From Desulfobacterales bacterium (GTDB lineage Bacteria; Desulfobacterota; Desulfobacteria; Desulfobacterales; RPRI01), in contig JAUYEO010000134.1 of the NCBI GenBank assembly GCA_030689795.1, positions 1 to 5,651 on the forward strand: a stretch of DNA of 5,651 nucleotides. The letters run 5' to 3'. A program made the translations under genes and the position numbers. Positions 4,888 to 5,651 of this stretch are shown piece by piece. Each line of letters begins with the position of its first letter. Positions within the stretch are counted from its first letter, which is position 1. The notes under the pieces were generated by a model. The model did not search any database. It was not told the origin of the DNA and saw only the letters and a list, made by a program, of their open reading frames with translations.

Positions 4888-5172
4888 ATGAGTGGTGGGC
4901 ATTTTGATTACGCTCAAGATAGGATTGGATACATAGCTGATGAGATTGAACGCATAATATCCGTTAACGACAACATTGAAAAGGATCAATATGGGGATGA
5001 TGTCGGGTATCACTTTCCTCAAGATATAATCGACAAATTCAAAGATGCCGTTAAAACTCTCAAAATTGCCGAGGCAATGGTACAAAAAATTGACTGGCTT
5101 GTATCGGGGGATGATGGAGAGGATAGTTTTCGTGAAAGATGGGGAAAAGAGGTAATGAAGGATTTTTTATAG
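4888..5172 (+). CDS. 'MSGGHF' family protein of unknown function
   Basis: A 94-residue acidic, soluble protein with no signal peptide or membrane segment. It opens with MSGGHFDYAQDRI, then an amphipathic helix (about 13-30), an acidic turn (DQYGDDVG), a second helix (PQDIIDKFKDAVKTLKIAEAMVQKI in parts, about 44-68) and the conserved-looking WLVSGDDGEDSFRERW (69-84). From memory, proteins with this head and tail are widespread in phages, plasmids and bacterial accessory regions, and have no known function. The start is firm: AAGGAG (4877-4882) is 5 bases before the ATG, and the head of the family begins there. It lies 150 bases after the ATPase gene on the same strand. Its presence supports a mobile or phage-derived background. 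I do not assign a role. Confidence 0.85.
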   Translation: MSGGHFDYAQDRIGYIADEIERIISVNDNIEKDQYGDDVGYHFPQDIIDKFKDAVKTLKIAEAMVQKIDWLVSGDDGEDSFRERWGKEVMKDFL

Positions 5173-5279
5173 CCCGTCATTCGAGGGAATGCGAATCACT
5201 TTCTGACTTTTAGGTCACACCGAGCGCGCACCTCTCAATTCTGACAACTGCCTACTACTGAACAGTTTCAGGTGTTTAC

Positions 5280-5390
5280 TTGAAAAGTACTGCAACTGGG
5301 CTTTGCCAGTATCTTAGATATTTCCCAACGTGTTTTGGTAAGGTAGCAAAGAAACTTCAGAAGAATGGAGCGTCCCGGATACTGCCCCCT
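5280..5390 (+). repeat. Dispersed repeat 1, copy C
   Basis: This matches copy B along its length: TGCAACT, TTGCCAG, AGATATTTCCC, CGTGTTTT, then the identical 19-base block AGCAAAGAAACTTCAGAAG (5345-5363), ATGGA, and the end ACTGCCCCCT. It has the same orientation as A and B. On the minus strand the frame RSILLKFLCYLTKTRWEISK runs openly through it, paralleling copy B. Confidence 0.7.
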
Positions 5391-5503
5391 TAAAAAGGCT
5401 GGCTTTCTAAGCTCTTTATTAATTGGATAATGAAATTTATTATTTTCTAATTGACAGGGCGGAAAGAGAATGTCCCCAAGTCTTCTTTGTTGAGTTGTTG
5501 GGG

Positions 5504-5556
5504 CTTAACCCGGGAAAGTATAGAAACGCATAATTTCATGTCCCGCTGCCCTCCCC
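5504..5556. repeat. Dispersed repeat 2, copy 2
   Basis: This aligns with 1593-1648: CGGGAAAG, ATAGAAACGCA, AATTTCATG and a C-rich tail. On the minus strand it opens a 30-codon frame from ATG 5539 to 5447 whose first nine residues, MKLCVSILS, match those of copy 1 except for one residue. After that the two frames diverge. Confidence 0.6.
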
Positions 5557-5564
5557 TCCCTTGG

Positions 5565-5613
5565 GCGTCCGGTATGGTTTTCATTTTTTTTCATAGCGAT
5601 GGATACCGGATGC
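5565..5613. repeat. Inverted repeat at right edge
   Basis: GCGTCCGGTAT (5565-5575) faces ATACCGGATGC (5603-5613), 11-base arms with a single G-T pair, around a 27-base T-rich loop. It may be a transposon-end remnant, an operator pair or a hairpin. No adjoining transposase is visible. Confidence 0.5.
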
Positions 5614-5651
5614 TTTGGGGCTGAAAGGGGGTAACGAAATTGATCTGGATT

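Larger units (their letters stand above)
5173..5651. other. Non-coding right end rich in repeats
   Basis: No gene is supported over these 480 bases. They contain a small stem CATTC/GAATG (5178-5191) after the last gene, copies of both dispersed repeats, a CCCCAA/TTGGGG stem (5474-5479 with 5498-5503) and an edge inverted repeat. A purine-rich string near 5627-5632 could be a ribosome site for a gene beginning at the window edge, but too little sequence remains to tell. Confidence 0.5.

Noticed and set aside
4725..4907. 60-codon frame overlapping the ATPase end and the 94-residue gene
   Set aside because: Overlaps two supported genes and has no recognisable family; the region is better explained by hairpins and a leader.
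1249..5390. CRISPR array
   Set aside because: The repeats are too long, too diverged and kilobases apart; no regular spacers or cas genes.
5627..5651. Start of another gene at the right edge
   Set aside because: A purine-rich string precedes possible ATT/TTG codons, but fewer than 15 bases of frame remain.

Overview
The window reads as a bacterial accessory region (a toxin-antitoxin island), not a core-genome segment. It holds eight supported protein genes: a zeta-toxin-like P-loop kinase with a small overlapping partner (plus strand, 373-1148), a HicA/HicB pair (minus strand, 1649-2222), a RelE/ParE-type toxin with its antitoxin (minus strand, 2507-3033), a stand-alone DUF4143-type AAA ATPase (plus strand, 3520-4737), and a 94-residue protein of the 'MSGGHF' type (plus strand, 4888-5172). 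I see no tRNA, rRNA, CRISPR array, intact transposase or core metabolic gene.

Organism: the Shine-Dalgarno sequences are canonical (AGGAGG-like) and several sigma70-like promoters can be read, so this is a bacterium. The density of TA modules, the mixed base composition (hicAB fairly GC-balanced, the ATPase gene clearly AT-rich) and the dispersed repeats resemble the accessory DNA of large-genome sulfate reducers (Desulfobacterota) or similar anaerobes. That placement is inference from gene types and remembered repeat peptides; no marker gene is present.

Layout: positions 1-108 form a long imperfect palindrome, probably the end of a small mobile element or a repeat. The kinase/partner operon follows. 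The 500-base gap 1149-1648 contains a hairpin and a copy of a dispersed repeat that appears to be split by about 200 bases. hicAB comes next, transcribed leftwards from a TTGACA promoter that has a perfect palindrome between its boxes and apparently almost no leader before hicA. A second repeat copy (2274-2383) lies directly upstream of that promoter. The antitoxin-toxin RelE operon also runs leftwards, with a palindrome at its predicted transcription start. A spacer with a GC-rich palindrome separates it from the rightward ATPase gene, which has its own promoter with a direct repeat at the -35 box. The last 480 bases are non-coding and hold a third repeat copy, a second copy of another repeat, and an inverted repeat at the edge.

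How they work together: the three TA-type pairs are independent operons, each with its own control signals, which probably stabilise this segment or act in stress or phage response. The same-orientation repeats (near 1249-1537, 2274-2383 and 5280-5390; 1593-1648 and 5504-5556) sit between the modules, so hicAB is bracketed on both sides. The repeats could have helped assemble the island by recombination. This is the most interesting structural signal in the window.
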